The position numbers and the translations under genes are program-made. Below are positions 35,641 through 49,116 of a stretch of 64,000 nt of DNA, in pieces. Positions within the stretch are counted from its first letter, which is position 1, and each line of letters starts with the position of its first letter. Source of the DNA: Warburgia ugandensis (taxonomy: Eukaryota; Streptophyta; Magnoliopsida; Canellales; Canellaceae); assembly GCA_035236585.1 (NCBI GenBank), contig CP141136.1, forward strand, positions 26,575,426-26,639,425, given 5' to 3'. Under the pieces are notes generated by a model. The model was not told where the DNA came from. It saw nothing but the letters and a program-made list of their open reading frames with translations, and made no database searches.

Positions 35641-38073
35641 TCTCCTCCCAATCAACACATGTTAGAAGATGCTTCCCAAATGCTTCCTCAATCAAGTAAG
35701 AGAAAGGGAGTTCTTAATATTTATCTGATGAAGTGGCCAACAATAATCCACTGCAACTTATGTAAGTATATCCACAGAATCAAATCAACCAACACGAGAA
35801 AGCCTTGAAGTAATCACCTCCACAGGTTTGATCCTTCAGCCACTAGACCTTTCAATTTCTCAACTATACCATCAGGTTTGCACTTTGGGGTGAACACTTA
35901 AAGGAAGCAGATAATGCACGTTTTCGCTGGAGGAAGTGTGAGCTCCCACATGTTGCTAGAAAATAATGCATCCTTTCCATCTTCCTTAGACTTCTTCAAT
36001 GCTGGATGTGAGAGATCTTCCTCATATGGCATAGGTACAGATGCAGAAGACAGATGAGGAGCAAACTGAGGAAGGGGAAAAGAAGGAAAAGAAATTACTA
36101 AATGGCTAGCTACACACAAATCAAAGATAAAAATGAAGTCAAAGAGAAAACAGATTCATGATTTTGATACTTAACATAAATATGTTAAGTACGTTCTCCT
36201 TAAGTATCATATTCCATGTCCCTACTAAAACAAGGGATACACATGTCATATCCTTTACCTAATATGTGAAAGACATTAGGTTTTCTTTTTTCCCTTAAAT
36301 CATTACCAATTATATTAGCCCTGTAATTTTAAATTAATTTAAATAGTATAAAAATTCTAGGAAAATGTACTATCAAGTAAACGTTACACAAATCTAATTC
36401 CAATAGAACAACACCTCAGTAAACTACAAACAAAATTAGAATATAAAATAGCAACTTTGAACAGCAGAAATGACAAGTCTAAAATAAACTTACCAGGCAG
36501 AACATATATACCAAAAAAAAGACAGCTTATCCAGGTACCCTATCTCACTGGTGGAAAGCTTTATGTTCTATAATCTCCCATTTAATGGCTCTTCCTTAGA
36601 ATTCCTTCACCAATTCTCCGTCTACCAAACTCATGGTAAAAGAGCACAAGAAGTTCATTTAGATACCAAATTTAATATATTCTAACAACATGCAATTCTA
36701 TCTTTAACCTAGCTAAAGCTAACAAGAAAAAATATCAGGGTTCTCACAATAGAGAAACATAAAAAATGACAGCCATTGTCTGTCATAAACTTAAACTTTT
36801 TACATGAAGCATGATTATAGGATGAAGTAATACATGTCAGTTGTACCACTCATTTTACTTGTTGGAGCTGGTGACACAGTGAAGAAGAAAACTATCAGCA
36901 AAGGGAAATCTTAACTGGTATAGAGATATTCCAAACATAAGCAGATGACAGGAATCAGAAACAATGCAAGTTATTGCCAAGAAAAAGAGCGTGAGATTGA
37001 CCATAGAATAAGCTCACAGACCAAACATTTGTCGAAATTGCTTTGATCCTTTTTTCCAGTAAACCTCCCAACAGAAGTATGAAAATTTTGATATGATTAT
37101 TCAAATGCTTGGCTGAATCCTCTAGATAAAGATTTAATACTCGGTATTTCATAATGAACTTAAGAGTTTTTAAATGTTTTCAGTTATAGTAATAGCATGC
37201 CTTGTGCTCACAGAACATGTGTCAGAGCCCAAAAAGGAAAAGCTGGAGGTAGAGAACGTAATCATAGTCACAAAGTATTTTGGCTTCTCACTTAACCAGT
37301 ATTGGTGATGTGCTGCTTCGTTAGGAGAAACGCAAAAAGCTTACAAAGTGAACTGAGATCAAGAAAGAAGCAAAGGTAATAATGAATTCTTTTTGTATGA
37401 TAACAATAATATTACCTTGCTTTGCAAGTTCATACTTTGGAGGTTTTAGAAGTTACAAGGATACTGAGTCAAAAGATAACAGCAGGTTTAATGAGATATG
37501 TGCACGCACGCACACGCACACACACATATCATGTGAATAAACTAGTTTGAATGACTTACAAATGCTGATTGCATTGTGGTAAGGCCCAAAAGAATAAAAT
37601 TCTGAATTGAATCTCTTGCAAGTACGAAAATACATAACCAGAAATTATGAGCTTCAAAGCAAACTAGTCCTAGGAATTAACTGCCTAGTCAAGTCTAACC
37701 AATACAGAGATAACCTAAAGATATTCATTTCCTGATGAAGATAGAGTGCCGCAGCCAGCTAATGTATATAAGGTCAGTCACATAGCTATGATGGCCATCG
37801 TCAGTTTGAGTAAAATTACACAAGTAGACAAAATGGATGGGCTGCTCTTGTGTAACTCCAATCCCTCTTGAGTCCATCATGACAACACCTCTTTGCTACA
37901 TTGTATACAACAAGTGGGGTTCAGAAGCAACAGAAATGCACACTTTCTCTGTCCCCTTTGTCATGCTTGTATATATAGATCACTTGTCGTACTCATGCAT
38001 CATAGCTTATGGCACATGACAGGGGCTCCTACAATCTAGTCAACGGGAAGATCAAATTCTCTATATTAACATT
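35641..38073. other. Intergenic region 3' of LDL2, no gene seen
   Basis: No recognised element. The minus frame at 35898-36119 has a plausible composition but no family match. A CACACG-type microsatellite lies at about 37500-37526. The transcript end of LDL2 falls somewhere just left of 38074 but is not marked clearly. Confidence 0.4.
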
Positions 38074-40459
38074 CTATTGAAAAGCAGCAGTAGACCGATG
38101 CCTGCTCCAACCTTTTCGAGTACTGCTGATCCTAGAAAGCAGTGAGTTCCCTAAAGCTCCTAAGCCATTACGTCCCATTAGCTTCAAGCCAAGATTTCTG
38201 TATAAAAACAGTAATTTACTTTTATTTCCTCCACTGACCAGTTGTAATTCATAGGCCTGCTCTCGGGATACTATAGTGTAGAGCTGCAATTCTAGATCTG
38301 ATGATTGTTGGCAGCACTTTTCTGATTCTTGTCCACAACTACACTTGATTTCACTCCTTGACTTTCCTAAAGTAACCCTCATAAGCCCCATAGATTTCGA
38401 ATCCTCTGATGAAAGATCAAAGACAAATGCAAAATTCCCAAATGTCAAATCAGGCTTCCGGAAAAGATCCATTAGAATGTCATCAGAAAGTCCCAAAGTC
38501 TTTTGCAAGCACTTCTTGGTGTCAAGCAGCCTACTCCTAGCAGCATGAAGAATGCGTGAAGCCTCTCTTAATCCACTCAAAAAAGCACCATGCATGGTGG
38601 CTGGATACTGTCTGCTTGTTGCCTCACCAGCAAAGAATAGACGGCCTTCTCCAACACTTTCTGCAAGAATATCATAGTCTCTACCAGATGACCCAACTCC
38701 AACATGGGAATATGAGCCACGGCTGAAGGGATCGCTGCCCCATCGTGTACAGATTGTTTGGATGGGATTAGGCACATCAATACCTTTTGGGTTATAAATA
38801 CCTGTAAAATCAGCTAAAGGTTATATATGAACGTGGAAATAATGATAAGGCTAAGGAAGGGCACAAAGGAAAACACAACTGTAAGGGAGCAGCCATTTAC
38901 TATCACCTGTCCATCAAAAGAGATGCAGTACCTCTGAGGATGCTTAGAACACGTTGAAGCAAAACAGTTGGATCAGTGCACTCAAAAGTTGATGCAGCTT
39001 CCCCCGCCACAAGTGCAATAAGAACAGGACCTCCAGAAACCACATGATAGCTGTAGAACAAGAAGAACTCTCCACGTCTATGACTATCCTTGTTGAGTGA
39101 ACCAAATGTATCAAGGTCTTCTCCCCAGAAAACATGAGGGAAAATCATAGCAACTTTGTTCAGCAATCCAAAACCAAGTCTCTTGATAGCATCAAGTTTT
39201 CTTTGAGGTAATTCAGGTTCAAACTGAATGGCCCTATTCTTCAGCACACCAAGAGGCACAGTGCAGAGAACCATATCTGCTTGAACCACTTGGTCCCCCG
39301 CAACTAATTCCACCCCTTCACTTCCATACCTAATGGTATCAACAGTCTTCCCGTAGAAGATAGGGACATCTTCACACATTGCATGGATCAATCTGCAGTT
39401 ACCTCCAGCAAGCAAACAGTGATCTCCACCCATTTCATAAGGATCATCCTGATCCCAATAGGCAAGTGAAAGATTTGAAAGACGCCCAGCATTAGCATAT
39501 TCCAAGTTTGCAAGATGCCAATCAAGAAGCTGCTTTTCATTCCTACTTTGAACCACTCCATACAACTGTCTGAAAGTTTCCATAGCAGTTCCAAGAGAAA
39601 TGTCATTAGCAAAGGGACCTAGGGTTTCCCTCAGTTCTGTTGTTTTCTCAAGTAGCTTATTGAAGATAGCTTCAACTCTGGAATCCATTTCTTCATCAAC
39701 AGGTGCCCCATCTGGCCTGTATAGAGGGCATTTATCCCTGACCTTGTGAAGCGGAAGGGACAGTTGCCTGGCCAAAACTCCAAGTGGGTTGGCATGAATA
39801 CCGGTAATGACACTACCACCAAGTTCTGCAGCAGCATATTTACCACTACAACCTATTTTCTGTGTATAGACTCTCCCTCCAGGTCTCTTTCTACCTTCAA
39901 GGACAGCTACCTTGAAACCAAAATTTAAGAGCTGTCTAGCAGCTGCTAACCCAGCAAGCCCAGCTCCAACAATTATTACAGAACCCTCAGTCGCATCACT
40001 TGGGATTTGAGAACTAAAAGAAGGCAAAATTCCAAAGTTTATGTAACCATGTGAATGTAGAAAATCATATGCCGCAGAAATCAAACTTTCATACTCACTA
40101 CTTACACTTTCCCTTATATGTGACTTTGAAAGCCATTTCTGCACATTATCCCTCCATATTGCCAATATATGATTCCTCACCACAATATAGTTGTTCTGCT
40201 CTATTCCACCCAATTCTCTTACCACCCCAGCTCTAATTTCCTCTTCAAGCAACGCATCAATTGGAAACCCCAGCGAGAGAGCAACCATAGCCTCAGTTTC
40301 AGTTTCTTTCTGCAACTCCTCCATTGTTTTACTCCGTTTCCTCGGGACACTACCCAAATGCTTCTCTATCAACTCATCCATCAGATTCTCATCATAGTTT
40401 CGCAAGCCAGCATTCTTTCTCAACGGGCGCTTCGAAATAATGGAATTTGGTGCTTCCAT
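38074..40459 (-). CDS. LDL2: LSD1-like histone demethylase, LDL2 type, two coding exons (40459-38932, 38801-38074)
   Basis: Joining across a 130-nt GT/AG intron gives 2,256 nt and a 751-aa protein; Arabidopsis LDL2 is close to that length. Domains: SWIRM at about 55-145; FAD-binding amine oxidase from about 160, with VIIVGAGLAGLAAARQL at 161-177 and RPGGRVYT at 192-199; the active-site lysine equivalent to LSD1 K661 in GFGLLNKV at 435; and the second FAD motif FFAGEAT at 565-571. The junction restores the codon RG|IYNPKG. The family is flavin-dependent nuclear demethylases acting on mono- and dimethyl H3K4; plant LDL1/LDL2/FLD repress FLC and related loci. No stop or frameshift is present, and all key motifs are intact. 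The start matches the LDL2 N-terminus, which has RKN.G..NYDENLMDELIEK. LDL1 is less likely because its N-terminus is longer. Confidence 0.96.
38802..38931 (-). other. LDL2 coding intron
   Basis: 130 nt. The donor after AGAG is GTACTG and the acceptor is TTTTACAG. Reading through it would give a frame that ends soon after the exon edge. Confidence 0.93.
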
Positions 40460-41240
40460 CTTTACATCTAAAGTTCGTCCATTCAGTTCATTCCAAGAAC
40501 TAATTTCTTTGGAAAAACTACACTTCTCCGTTCTGCTAGCTAAAATCAGCTTGAATTAGCACACAACTAAGTCCATTAAGCACATATCTATTTGATTGCC
40601 GCCGCCTTCACTCAATAACTAGCAGAAAGACGACATCAAACCGGTTTCTATTTCTACAGTACCAAATCAAACATATACTAACAACTCATATGGCATATAC
40701 CACTGTTTACAACAAAATCAATTCCCCTCACAAGAGGGAGAAAAAAGCAAAAAAACTCGCAAAAAAAATCCCATTTCTTCCATGAGTCAAAAGTACAACA
40801 ATCAACGTCATATTCGTACATCATCGTTCCCTGAAATCATCAAATTATCCAAGGAGAATCGGAGAGTACAAGTCACAATTAGCAGATAACAACTACGATC
40901 CATCAGATCTCTCTTTCCTTAGCATCATTAATGGCCAAAAAAATCCGAAAAACGAAATCAATTTCCATTTCAATGGCTGAAATCTACGTTAACGAACAAC
41001 CAAATCAAATTATTTACTTAAATTTGCAGGCAATCAGCTGAGAATTTACCTGAGGGTTTCCGAAAAGGTAGAAAATTGCAGATCGCGGATTGATGGGGTT
41101 GAAGAAGAATCAGGAATTTTAGGGTTTTCTTTGTTTTTCTGCCGAGCAACGTCCGGATGGTGGAGGGAGTTGCAAACGTTCTCGGTGGGCTCGATTGAGG
41201 CTTGGGGAGTCCAAGTTCCAGAGGTGCCCACTAACAAAGC
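40460..41240 (-). promoter_or_regulatory. LDL2 leader with probable 5' UTR intron, and promoter
   Basis: Upstream of the ATG, a good donor CAG|GTAAAT lies at 41050/41049, with CT-rich leader-like sequence above it. A good acceptor CTGATTTTAG ends at 40540. That predicts a leader exon ending at 41050 and an intron of about 510 nt, with the second leader exon 40539-40460. Splicing is inferred from site quality only. Short frames on this strand (41046-41237) are not conserved. Confidence 0.5.
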
Positions 41241-41955
41241 CCATAACTAAAGGAGAGAGGTTGTGGTAGTACAAGTGGGCCCTACAATTTCCATGGTCCA
41301 ACCCGTTGATCTTAACTGTTGATATCTCAAAGATTAATATGATCCTATCATTGATTTTGGAATCTTTTACTGGGGAGTGATATGCCTGCTCATGTTTTTT
41401 CCAGAGCCCTCACTGAATGGTAAGAAATGTTATAGCTGTAGGTGGGTCCAGATTTCTGAAGATCTAAATCATGTACATTTCTTGACCCAAGTAGCCACGT
41501 ATATATATTCTAAAATTCTCATCCATTGGATGATCCTATCTTTTGCTTTAAAACAGATTGTACAATGTTTCATTGTCCATAATTTTACAACTCAAAGCAA
41601 CATCTGCTAGGAATTAGGATCATCAAACGAATAAGATTTCTTAAGCATGGCCCATCTTATCAAGGGCAACATTTTGAATACTTCAGATCTTCAAAAGTCT
41701 AGGCCCACTCAAGTTATAGCTGTTCTGAGGGGCACATGAGCTAAAACAAGGGGTGTTCTTGTCCATTTTAGAACTGATCCAAAGTATATGAGTTTTGAGA
41801 TAGGGCTCATCATGGCATCAAGATCAATGGTCTGGATTATGGAAAAGTGGACCCCAATGTTAAATTACACAATGAATCTTTAGCAATAATCCTACAAGGA
41901 ATGGGGGAATATCATTTGCCATCCATATAGAGATGCCGGATTATTCCTCGTACAA
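41241..41955. other. Intergenic, no gene seen
   Basis: No recognised feature. Confidence 0.4.
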
Positions 41956-42072
41956 GGGCCTGATTAGCAAATCTTGCCTGATTATTCCATATATGACGAT
42001 CATATATACATATATGGAATAATCACGGCATAATCGCATGATCGGGATCACAAACCTTGTTGATCAGGCTCT
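41956..42072. mobile_element. Small inverted-repeat element (MITE) with strong hairpin
   Basis: The ends GGGCCTGATTAGCAAATCTT and (reverse) GAGCCTGATCAACAAGGTTT are related. The centre is a perfect 17-bp inverted repeat, TGATTATTCCATATATG at 41979-41995 and its complement at 42009-42025. The ends resemble those of the element at 19061, so the two may belong to one family. No clear target duplication. Confidence 0.55.
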
Positions 42073-45000
42073 AGCTAATGAATTCCAATTAAGTTTTTAA
42101 TACTGTTTTTGTGTGTATATTAGATTGTAATGCGCTAAGAGTATACGTGGGGACTGGATGCATTGATCATCGATCAAGCAGTTATCTCTGGGGTCGTTTG
42201 TTTGATACGAGATTTCCCTTAAGTCTCCTCCACGTGATGGTGCTTGCCATCGATCCGTCCATTTTACTCATGAATTTTCTATAATCCAACGTCTGCCGTT
42301 CACTGTAAAATAATGCCGCGAAGGTGCGGTCTAAACCAAGAACTTAACCAAGTTTGAAGAGAACCAGAGTCCTTGGCCACAAATACGTACTTTCAATTGC
42401 ATGCAAATCCATGCATATGTTATTTACGTGACGGTTGTTTACATGGAAAGAGGGTGGAATTGGAGGTTGGTATGTAAGGGGTTTAGTGGGATGTTTTTAC
42501 TCTTTGGAGAAAGAGAGGGAGAGCAAGGGAGAGGGGAAGTTATTTGGTATATTTTGGGGTACTTGTGGATAACATCTCTCTCATGCACGCAAGCCCATCT
42601 CTCCTCTTTTTTTGAGTGATCTAATCCATTCATCTAATCTACTTTTCTCCTAAGATAGGCAGGTACCAAAAAGCTAACTTGTGTTTAGGATATACAGAGG
42701 GGGTGATTAACGTGGTGCATCTCCCATGGATTTGAGTTATAACTTTTTCATTCAATTGGGAATTAGTAAATGAGTGATTTGCTTTGTAATTCTTTATTTG
42801 TAAAAAAAAATAAAAAAAATCTAGATGCACACCCATTTCCCTCGTTCAGCTACACACTGCTTCGTCGTCCCTCTCCGACAATGTAATCTCTACCAAGTAA
42901 CATATCTTTGTCTTTCTCTCTAGATGCCCACTTTCTTTGTGTAATCGTCTCCAACGAGGTGATGGTAACGGCCTGTGTAGTTCTACATATGTGTGAGCCT
43001 CAAAATGCAATAGGTTTGCAAAGAGTTTAGCTTCAATAAATCAAATAATGGAAAAAAAGAACAACTTATAAACTACACAAAATCACAAAGATATACATAG
43101 AAACAGAAATCTGTTATTGTATTCATCCCACATCAAATGTGACTTTACTAAAGAACCGTTAAAACAGAAGTTACTGGGCAATGTTCATTCTTCACTGATT
43201 GCATTTATTTACAATAACCTAGATTAAAAACACAACCCAGAATCTCACTTGAAGTCACCTTGGTAATGTTCATTCTTCAAGGACTTTTAAATGAAATGAA
43301 AAAACCCAATAAAAGAACTCAGTTTTGATTAACTCCCATGTAAGAAAAATTACATAAATCTATGGAGTACTTCATCAATCTCGTAAAAGATTACCATTTA
43401 AATTCAACTGCCAAGTAAGAAGTGCATTGAAGAATATATATAACCTATTGTAACCTCAACTAGATGCACCAGTTAATGTTGTATTGATTTCTAGTAGTCT
43501 CAAGCTATTTGAATTTCCCTTCTATTCTTTTTCTTTCCTATAGTAGAAGAGACTCACAACACCATGTAAGTTATATAGATCTTTTCTCTTCTCTAGAGTG
43601 CAATGAATCAATTAGACCCTTTGAATTCGATAAATTGAATTCCTCGTGGTAGTTGTTTCCTTAAAAAATGGTAGTAATTTGCCAAATTAGTTAGCTTCTT
43701 CAAGCATTAGGTGGTTGGATCATTTAAGATCATCACCAACCCTTTTTCCCCAATGTTGGGACATGGTATAGTTTCTTCCTGTCATGACAAAATGGTGTGA
43801 AGAAATGACTACTTTCAGTCCTCTCTGCCAAACTAATGATGAAGATAGTCAAATCATTTATTCATTTGCCACCCAACACTACCACCACATGTTATGTTTA
43901 GACAAGTATTGAAATATGTGGTAGCAAACTGTCATGCTTTTATTTTACTAGCAATATTGTCACCTCATCTAATAGCATTTGGGAATACCTCCAACATACC
44001 TCATTGTAAATTTCAATGTAGCATCTTTGTTTTTCTAGTTCTAGTTGCTAAAATTGATTTAGTGAGTTCCCAGAGCAAAAAGAACTCTTAAGTGTATTTT
44101 ATGCAACATTAGCAAATGAACATAGTAGAACATTCACATCAATTGGAACCTCCTAAGCTAGATTCAAGTATTTCATCTCTTGAACCTTCTAGCCTTGTTT
44201 ATCGTATTCCTCACCAATTTCGTACTCTTGATGCTCTAATGATCATAGTATTCCTGTTCATGTTGGAAAAGCAAAGTGTGTTACCAATCTCATCCTATTG
44301 CTAATGTTTCCTATATTTTACGATTTTCTTTGTTAGCAAGAAATCATTTAAATCACACCCATCTAGCATACATTTAACTAGACATCAGGTGTCCGATAGA
44401 AATAGCAAGATTAGGACTAAGCCAGATGCTACTAGCAGCTTAACTCCTCAAAAATCCATACATTTTTATGATATGAAGTAGCTTTTCCTTTTAAGGTTAG
44501 ATCATGATCAGCTATAAAAATAGTACGTTTCCTACTAGAGACTAGACCCTAAAGAGGAAAAATGTCGATCCTAATACAAAAGTTAGGATGTAAGTGACGA
44601 ATCCTAATCTAAACCTCCCTGAAACATCTTAATGGAATATCCAACACAGTGAGGACTGGAATCCCTTGCCTGTGGCTGCTGATTTCTTCTTCCAAAGTCT
44701 CCTTTTTTTAGCTCTTCAAATGTCCTCCATTGTTGCTTGTAGCACCTTCAAGGATGGTAGAAAAATTGGACCAGTGGAAGCTGATTTTGGAAGTTTGTAG
44801 AGGTAGTAGATCATAACCTGGCTGGAGTAATGGAATGTTTTCTTTTCCTTCTAATTTGGAGAGAGTTGGTAGGAAGATGAAGTAATGTAGGTGGAGCTTG
44901 GTTGGTGATGAATGAAGGAAGAGGAGGATGGCTGCTATTCCCAAAGTCGGGCAAGGGTATCATTCCCATGGGAGAGCATGAGGTGTCGTCAGTTTAACAT

Positions 45001-45394
45001 TACATGCACATAACTGGCTTGTATAAATTGGTTTTTGAGATATGGGGCTGCCTGAGAACTAATGGTTGTTGAGATTGGTTGTGGTAACATTCGAGCAAAT
45101 ATACTTAAATGCAATTAGTTTCTCCATTTATTGTCTTTTATCATATAATCATGTCTATAGATATTGATGCTAGTAATTCCCTAAAGGTTATTGTATCCAA
45201 CACCTTAACTAGTTATCTTTTCTCTAGTTTTTGCAAAATAGGTGTACTTCCATTGCAAAACCGATACCTAAAAACACACTTCTACATTGACAGTAACTGC
45301 TAGTAAGGTTGCAAGTTCTTCAATTATTGTTTTTTACCATATTATTCTTACTTAGAGCTATTTATGAATTCCAGCTACAGTTGGAAGATGCACT
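42073..45394. other. Intergenic, no gene seen
   Basis: Over 3 kb of AT-rich sequence. A (CT/GA)-rich patch lies at 42500-42540 and an A-run at 42800. No frame above about 80 codons and no family motif. Confidence 0.45.
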
Positions 45395-45700
45395 CTATAG
45401 GTAGTTCTTCCAGCATATGAAGATGTTCTTGTGGATGTAAACCTGTGGTTGCAAGATCAAGGTCGGTGAAAAATCCTAGCAGGTATTACTATCATTGTCA
45501 GGCAAAGAGGTATGACTATTGTGCTTGGTATGAAGAATATCACTTGACATTATCTTCACGAACACATACCATTAAGAAGGATCGATATCATTAGGGGTGC
45601 AATGCTGAGCTACAATTGATGTTGGCTAAATTTCAAATGATAAGGATTCTACTTATTGTGATCATATGCTTGATTTTTATTTCCTTTGTAATTAAATGAA
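45395..45700 (+). pseudogene. GRF-type zinc-finger fragment
   Basis: The plus strand from about 45420 reads RCSCGCKPVVARSRSVKNPS, then RYYYHCQ and CAWYEEYH, matching the GRF zinc-finger layout (CxCG, N-x-x-R-x-(F/Y), C, C-x-W). Further on it reads AELQLMLAKFQMIRILLIV, a helical and hydrophobic tail. No start in context and a stop after KDRYH, so it is broken. GRF fingers bind nucleic acid and are often found in plant transposon-linked proteins. Confidence 0.65.
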
Positions 45701-46399
45701 TGTTTTTTATATGTTGTAATGGGATCATGATATGCCTGTAAACATTTTATATAATGAAGTCAATGCTTTATACACAAATTGTGACTACATTTGGATCTTT
45801 AATACAAACTTGGTAGAGTCCTTGGAAATTCATCTCAAGAGGATGTTGATTCAAATCCAACAAGATCCGTTTACTTATATTAAAGATATTATATTGATAA
45901 TCAATACTACACCTTAATAGCTGGAATATTATTATATTGAAACCAAGAATAACAAAAAGCTCAAGGTAAATACGTAGACATGCTCAGTGTGGAAACCCGA
46001 TGTTATTAATTAAACCAATAGTCTTAGGAAACAACTCTCTTAGAAAATACATCTTGTCATATTACAAAACTTCTAAAATACATCTTGTCATATTACAAAA
46101 TACATAGATATCCTCCTCAACTTTCTAAACAAGTCTTTTAAGAAATACATCTTATCATATTACAAAACTTCTATAATACAAAATCAAGTTGTTGTTGCCG
46201 ATTATCCTTGTTACTACTTCATCACAACCTTCATTTTCCAATGAATTGCTATGTCAACAGCTTCCTTGCCCAACTACATATACTATAACAAATCACATAG
46301 AGCTAAAAAAATAATGCTCTACAAATGACAGAGAGGTACAAACTATCAAAAGAAATGAAGGATAATAATCATATTTACCGTCTTTGTGATTGGTTGGCC
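45701..46399. other. AT-rich spacer with small direct repeats
   Basis: AATACATCTTGTCATATTACAAAA is present three times between 46040 and 46170 with small changes. No gene. Confidence 0.5.
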
Positions 46400-48345
46400 A
46401 TTATACCTTATAAAGGAGCTTGCTTGATCTTTGATTGTGTCCATATCCACCACATCTTTTGCATCTTTTAATTATTCTACTTGCTTGATTGCTTCCACTT
46501 GCTTCATCTTCACTTCAAGTTTTATTCTTTTTCGGTCAGCCTGGTGGTTGCTGAGAATGAGGGGGCTGTGGCTGAGGTACATCAACATTGATCCACATTG
46601 AAAGGTCTGGTATCCCTAATACAAGTGTTTGATAAAGCCTTTCTCAACATATCAATTTGAAAGTAAGGACTGCAATAATCAACAACACTCAATCTTAGAT
46701 TCTATATGCAAATAAGTGCATGTATATAAGGAATGCTAGATACATCTCATTGACGACAAGTACATTTAAATTGTTGAAAATTGACCACATGTCTTATTGT
46801 CATCCATGAATTGTGCATTGTAACTTTCCATTCATAATATGAAGATCTCAATGGCATAAGGATCCTTCCTTGTCTTATCAAACTCTATATTTTTTTCTAT
46901 ACATATGGTACTAAACCAACCTGTAATCCATTTGTATCTTCTAGTCTTTTACTAAAGAGGACCATCATTTTCTACTGGATATGTTTTAGCAATTCCACCA
47001 CTGGTAACTCTCTTGCACTTGCAATTAGAGCATTGAAAATTTCTACTAAGTTATTGGTTAAAACATTAGACTTTGAGTCAGCTTGAAAATGTGATATTGA
47101 CCAACAACTTGGAGGGATTGTAGATAGCCACTCATATCCTCATTCGATGCTTCCTTAACTTGTCTCATAGCATCATAAAATTCCTCTCTCCTGTACACTT
47201 ATACTACTTGCCAAAATAACCTTTTGAAGTGTATGCTAGGATGAAGCTTATTGAAGTTTGTATATAAATGTCTGGCACAAAAACGATGTGCAGATTTGGT
47301 AAAAAATATGGCATAGAACATCCACTAATCCTTTCAGCTTGTCTAACATAAAAATAACTTCATTGGAATAATCCCCAAGTATGACATAAGTTTACTGAAG
47401 GAACCAAGTCTATTTGTCCTTATTATTGACTTCAACAACTTATATAGCAAAAGGAAATAACTCATTGTTCCCATCCAACCCTATGACACATAATAGTATT
47501 CCTTTGTACTTACCTTGCAAGTGGTAACCATCCAAACCTTAAAAAGGTCTACATCCATGAATAAACCCCACCGTTGAAGCATATAGTGATATAAACACCC
47601 TCTTAAAACAATGTTCTCCTTCCAACTGATATGTTGCTATACTACCAAGGTTGAACTTAAGTATTGCATGGTAGTACCCTGGAACAACACTGAAAGAAAA
47701 CTCATACGATCCTCATATTTTGTTCAATACCAACTCACGAGCACGCCAAACTTTATGATATTTCAAGTTCAATTCGCGTAATGAATACAAGTCTTTCATT
47801 AATGTAATAATCGACTTATCCATATCATGCTTCATAACATTGTACACCCATTCTGCAAGCCATTTGCTAGATGCTGACTGGTTAGCATTGCTAGATATAT
47901 AAGCATGCTCACCAGTAATCTTCTTAACTTAAAAGTTTACACCATCAGTACTCTTTAAACAATGACATCTCCAAGTACAACCCTCTGATATGGCTTGAAC
48001 AATAAGTCGGCCTTGATCAGATTTAACATTTTTAAGCTTGTATGAAGACTTTAAATCATAAAGACTGAATTGCAAGTCTATATTCTTCAACATTTGCAAA
48101 CAACATCCCTTCCTTGATGGCCCTCTCACTTCTATTAAAGTTTATTTCATTACAACTATCATCGCCCAAGGATATATAACCATATGTTGATTCACCTGCT
48201 TCCATGTCCTCATCTTTGTCTTCATTAATTTCTTCATATGGCACCATACTACTTGGCATCTCTTCACCTACGTTGTCGTCTTCATTATTAGAAATGATAT
48301 CTTCATTACAATTTTGCGATCCTTCCTCTCCATGACACACTCAGT
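46400..48345 (-). pseudogene. MULE (Mutator-like) transposase pseudogene
   Basis: It starts near 48340 with an acidic N-terminus and GMLFANVEEYRLA. After a frameshift near 48065 comes SYKLKNVKSDQGRLIVQAIS with CTWRCHCLKS, the MuDR N-terminal zinc-binding domain. Then come a stop at 47929-47931, SASSKWLAEWVYN near 47860, and ISLYASTVGFIHGCRPF near 47580. GLDGYHLQGKYKG with GLDGNNELFPFAI is the DDE region carrying the first catalytic Asp. A Pro/Gln-rich tail lies near 46570. Stops and shifts are many. It is non-functional, and no terminal inverted repeats were found. Confidence 0.85.
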
Positions 48346-48703
48346 CATCTAAAGCATTCATTCCAAATCCAATATACTGCTGGCTTACTTGTGATATTTT
48401 GGCTATCAAAGTTATACCTAAATCCCACATTAACATCTCCTTCCATCTACACAAAAATAAAAATAACAAGCATTCGATAGAAGAAAAGATGATAAAGCAT
48501 GATAAACTACATTGAAGAAAAGATGATAAAGTATGATAATCATGTGGCTTTACTATTGTTCTTCATTCCTTAACCTTCAATTCTCTTAAATTATTAATAA
48601 TTTTGTTGGGTTATTCTAGAACAAGTCAATTCTTTCGGCAATGATCAGAATGTGCTTAAACTTACCCTAAATGAAACATATCGATCACAGAGCAGAATGA
48701 ACA
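48346..48703. other. Spacer, no gene seen
   Basis: A GAAGAAAAGATGATAAAG.ATGATAA unit is duplicated near 48480-48540. Otherwise featureless. Confidence 0.4.
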
Positions 48704-49115
48704 TGTTAGATAATCAGTCTACTGGTTTTATAACAGAAAGGAGAGTATTGTTAGATAGTTATCTACTGGTTTTATAACAGAAAGGATAGGCTTCTGACAG
48801 AAAATAACAGAAAAGATGACCAGACAAAGTTCGGTTATGGTAGGGAGGAAGAACATTTGGCACAGGGGGAGAAATAAAAGAAAGGAAGGGAAATCAAGAG
48901 GGGAGAGGTAAGGACTAGTAGAAGGAAGGAAGAGTGGGAGGATCTAGCTCCTCGAAAGGTTAGAATTCTATAATACTGGAACTCTGTATAAGAAACCAGT
49001 ATATGTACAATTCGCTAAGTTGAATCTACCATTTTGCCCATTTGTAATTGAAAAGCTTGTACTTGATTCTTTCATTGATAATTGCTATCAATTGATGAAT
49101 TAGTTGAGTCTATCA
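48704..49115 (+). repeat. 5' LTR of the gypsy element
   Basis: 412 bases, aligned end to end with 50913-51323. Contains internal duplicates of an A(T/C)TGGTTTTATAACAGAAAG unit. Confidence 0.9.
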
Positions 49116-49116
49116 A

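Noticed and set aside
38345-38548. Plus-strand frame within LDL2 exon 2
   Set aside because: Shadow of the demethylase gene on the other strand; no independent motif.
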